Part shown: positions 62,546 to 64,000 of the stretch, piece after piece | Numbering within the stretch: position 1 is the first letter of the stretch | How the letters are laid out: the number at the start of each line of letters is the position of its first letter | Source: Candidatus Cloacimonadota bacterium | GTDB taxonomy: Bacteria; Muiribacteriota; UBA6191 | DNA: 64,000 nt | Direction of reading: 5' to 3' | Assembly: GCA_019454875.1 (NCBI GenBank) | Contig: JACFNL010000003.1 | Location: forward strand, 23,971-87,970 | Notes under the pieces: generated by a model | What the model saw: only the letters and a program-made list of their open reading frames with translations | What the model was told of the DNA's origin: nothing | Database searches by the model: none | Translations under genes and position numbers: made by a program

Positions 62546-63282
62546 CAGAGCATGTACCCACCATCAATGTGGATTGTCTGACCAGTCATATAAGTGATCT
62601 CATCCTGGCTTAGTGCATGTATCAGATTAGCGACCTCAAGCGGCTGCCCGACTCTTCGCATGGCAATACGATCAAACAGGGCATCGTTTTTTTGATTGCC
62701 TTTCAGGTAATCCATGACATTTTTTGTCATGTCCGTCTCAATGATTCCGGGGGCAATTCCATTCACAAGCACACCAACACGGGAAAATTCCTGGGCACCA
62801 ACCCGTACCAGTGCTTCAAGTCCTGCCTTGGATGCCGCGTAAGACAGCTGGCCTCTGCCGCCCCGGCTTGCCGATACAGAAGATATAAAAAACATTCGTC
62901 CCCTGCGTCTGAAAAACATCAGATGGCCCACTTCCCGCAAAAATATCCAGGCCCCACGAAGATTTGTGTCCATTACCTTATCATAATCATCGGTTGTTGT
63001 AGAAACAGTCAGATTATCAATTGTAATGCCTGAATTATAGACAAAAATGTCAATCTGATTGGCAGAAAATTCCTTAAAATCCTTTAAAAATGCCTTGATC
63101 TGCTCCTCATCCCTTACATCACAAGGGCCAGTAAAAACTGTGTCGGCAGCATATTTTTTATGATATTCAGGAACAGTACTATTGTAGGAAAATCCCACCT
63201 TGTATCCACTCTGTATAAATTTCTCCACAATGGATTGACCGATACCTTTGGAACCCCCAATTACCAGAACTGTTTTACTCAT
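62545..63282 (-). CDS. FabG-like 3-oxoacyl-ACP reductase
   Basis: The 245-residue short-chain dehydrogenase has VIGGSKGIGQS (NADP site), the YNSGITID segment (in place of NNAG), FFISSVSASRG with the catalytic Ser, YAASKAG with Tyr and Lys, VNGIAPGIIETDMT, and the end TGQTIHIDGGYML. These are FabG features and the length is standard. It reduces a 3-ketoacyl-ACP made by the ketosynthase. It overlaps the KS gene by eight bases and the diiron gene by one, so the three are tightly linked. The copy is probably specialised rather than the housekeeping FabG. Confidence 0.92.
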   Translation of the reverse strand: MSKTVLVIGGSKGIGQSIVEKFIQSGYKVGFSYNSTVPEYHKKYAADTVFTGPCDVRDEEQIKAFLKDFKEFSANQIDIFVYNSGITIDNLTVSTTTDDYDKVMDTNLRGAWIFLREVGHLMFFRRRGRMFFISSVSASRGGRGQLSYAASKAGLEALVRVGAQEFSRVGVLVNGIAPGIIETDMTKNVMDYLKGNQKNDALFDRIAMRRVGQPLEVANLIHALSQDEITYMTGQTIHIDGGYML

Positions 63283-64000
63283 TGTTCCCCCTGCTCATGG
63301 ACACATCAAGCACCACTGAAGAGTTAAAACCCCCAAAACCAGCAGCATTGCACAATACATGGTTCACAGAAGTCTTGAGCCCCTCCTGGGGAACATGCTT
63401 TACCAGACAGCCCGGATCAGGACTCTGTAAACCCAAGGTGGACCCAACATAGCCATGTCTGGCCTGCATGATTGCACTCACTACATTAAAGATCCCGGCA
63501 GCTGCCAGGGTGTGACCTATCCTGGATTTAATCGACTGGACCCAGACATTGTTGCCCACTGCCCTTAAAATCGCCCTGCATTCACTGGGATCATTAACTC
63601 TGGTGCCTGTGCCATGAGCCACCACAAGATCTACCGGTACATTGGCTTCCAAAAGACAGCGGTTCATGGCCCGGTAAAGGCCCTCCCCCTCTGGTTCGGA
63701 ATCCGTGAGATGATAACAGCTGTTGGTAGACGCATAACTCAGAATTTTGGCACTTGCCTTACTTCTGGTGCTCTGTAGTACAAGAAAGGCTGCACCCTCG
63801 CCGAGCACAATTCCCTTCCTTCTGGAATCAAAGGGTAAACATGCGTCTTTTGCCTCTGATGCCGTGGAATACGCCCCTAGTTTAAGAAAGGTCTGAAGTG
63901 AAATCAGGGAAAGCTCCTCGACCCCGCCCACAATGGCTATGCCACACTCACCGGACAGTATTGCCCTCCTGGCCTGACCTAATGCCTGCATGGAAGACAC
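63275..64000 (-). CDS. Beta-ketoacyl synthase (KS), C-terminal part; 5' end beyond window
   Basis: The frame is open at base 64000; 241 codons plus the stop are visible. The first residues, VSSMQALGQARRAI, follow directly after the expected active-site cysteine, which lies just outside the window. The later histidines are present: VVAHGTGTRVND and KSRIGHTLAAAG, and VLCNAAGFGGFNSSVVL is the C-terminal loop of FabF-type condensing enzymes. The reaction is decarboxylative elongation of an acyl-ACP. Clusters with KS, FabG-like reductase and tailoring enzymes make aryl polyenes or other specialised fatty acids; the present neighbours do not settle which. An internal ATG (63991) is not the true start. 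Confidence 0.9.
   Translation of the reverse strand: MSSMQALGQARRAILSGECGIAIVGGVEELSLISLQTFLKLGAYSTASEAKDACLPFDSRRKGIVLGEGAAFLVLQSTRSKASAKILSYASTNSCYHLTDSEPEGEGLYRAMNRCLLEANVPVDLVVAHGTGTRVNDPSECRAILRAVGNNVWVQSIKSRIGHTLAAAGIFNVVSAIMQARHGYVGSTLGLQSPDPGCLVKHVPQEGLKTSVNHVLCNAAGFGGFNSSVVLDVSMSRGNNE

Noticed and set aside
1..64000. tRNA, rRNA or CRISPR features
   Set aside because: Reading through all intergenic spaces shows no cloverleaf-like tRNA ends, no conserved rRNA words, and no regularly spaced repeats.

Overview
The window comes from a Gram-negative bacterium. It encodes lipopolysaccharide heptose enzymes (GmhA, GmhB), a probable outer-membrane beta-barrel, many Sec- and one Tat-exported protein, and periplasmic redox enzymes. 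Large secreted proteins of unknown family, a CHASE2 adenylate cyclase and a VTC-CotH-DUF4956 set would fit Bdellovibrionota/Oligoflexia or another 'deltaproteobacterial' group, but that placement is inference. I saw no rRNA, tRNA or CRISPR array, and no gene-free stretch longer than about 300 bases.

Layout. (1) 1-7188, minus strand: a tightly packed six-gene carbohydrate operon (amidohydrolase, UDP-glucuronate decarboxylase-like epimerase, a membrane glycosyltransferase-like/P-loop kinase fusion, a class II aldolase, a tandem sugar-nucleotidyltransferase, a GT2 glycosyltransferase). (2) 7218-10469: a secreted PHP-domain protein and ahcY with a clear terminator. (3) 10485-20677: an apparent island. 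A nine-gene minus-strand operon encodes a complete periplasmic molybdoenzyme of the nitrite oxidoreductase/ethylbenzene dehydrogenase type (alpha, beta, heme gamma, TorD-like chaperone), its cofactor genes moeA and mobA, and three small unknown proteins. Both ends carry debris of one HEPN/MNT toxin-antitoxin locus, including a perfect 109-bp direct repeat. (4) 20678-36451: mostly ordinary single genes (Ser/Thr kinase, SF2 helicase, DUF3084 protein, RlmH, truncated hemoglobin, thioredoxin-like proteins, S51-like peptidase, YiiX-like peptidase, SUMF1-like protein, GmhA, hexapeptide transferase, GAPDH). (5) 37083-46754: a CHASE2 adenylate cyclase followed by a duplicated two-gene module (secreted helical protein plus polytopic membrane protein). 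The first membrane gene is split by a -1 frameshift at an A7 run. (6) 46723-50415: the VTC / CotH / DUF4956 triad. (7) 50500-57501: carrier, outer-membrane protein, MerR regulator, RuvX-like nuclease, ABC export genes and gmhB. (8) 57478-64000, minus strand: a lipid or polyketide-like cluster (ketosynthase, ketoreductase, diiron oxygenase-like protein, two pairs of small membrane proteins, MBOAT acyltransferase) running off the window.

How the parts work together. In the island, the alpha-beta pair would fold in the cytoplasm with the TorD-like chaperone, receive cofactor made by MoeA/MobA, and leave through Tat on the alpha-subunit signal. The Sec-exported heme subunit would join in the periplasm. 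At the right end, KS and FabG-like enzymes could build an acyl chain, the diiron protein modify it, and the MBOAT and membrane proteins attach or place it in the envelope. Most assignments rest on motif recognition by eye. Start sites were chosen from visible ribosome binding sites where one exists.
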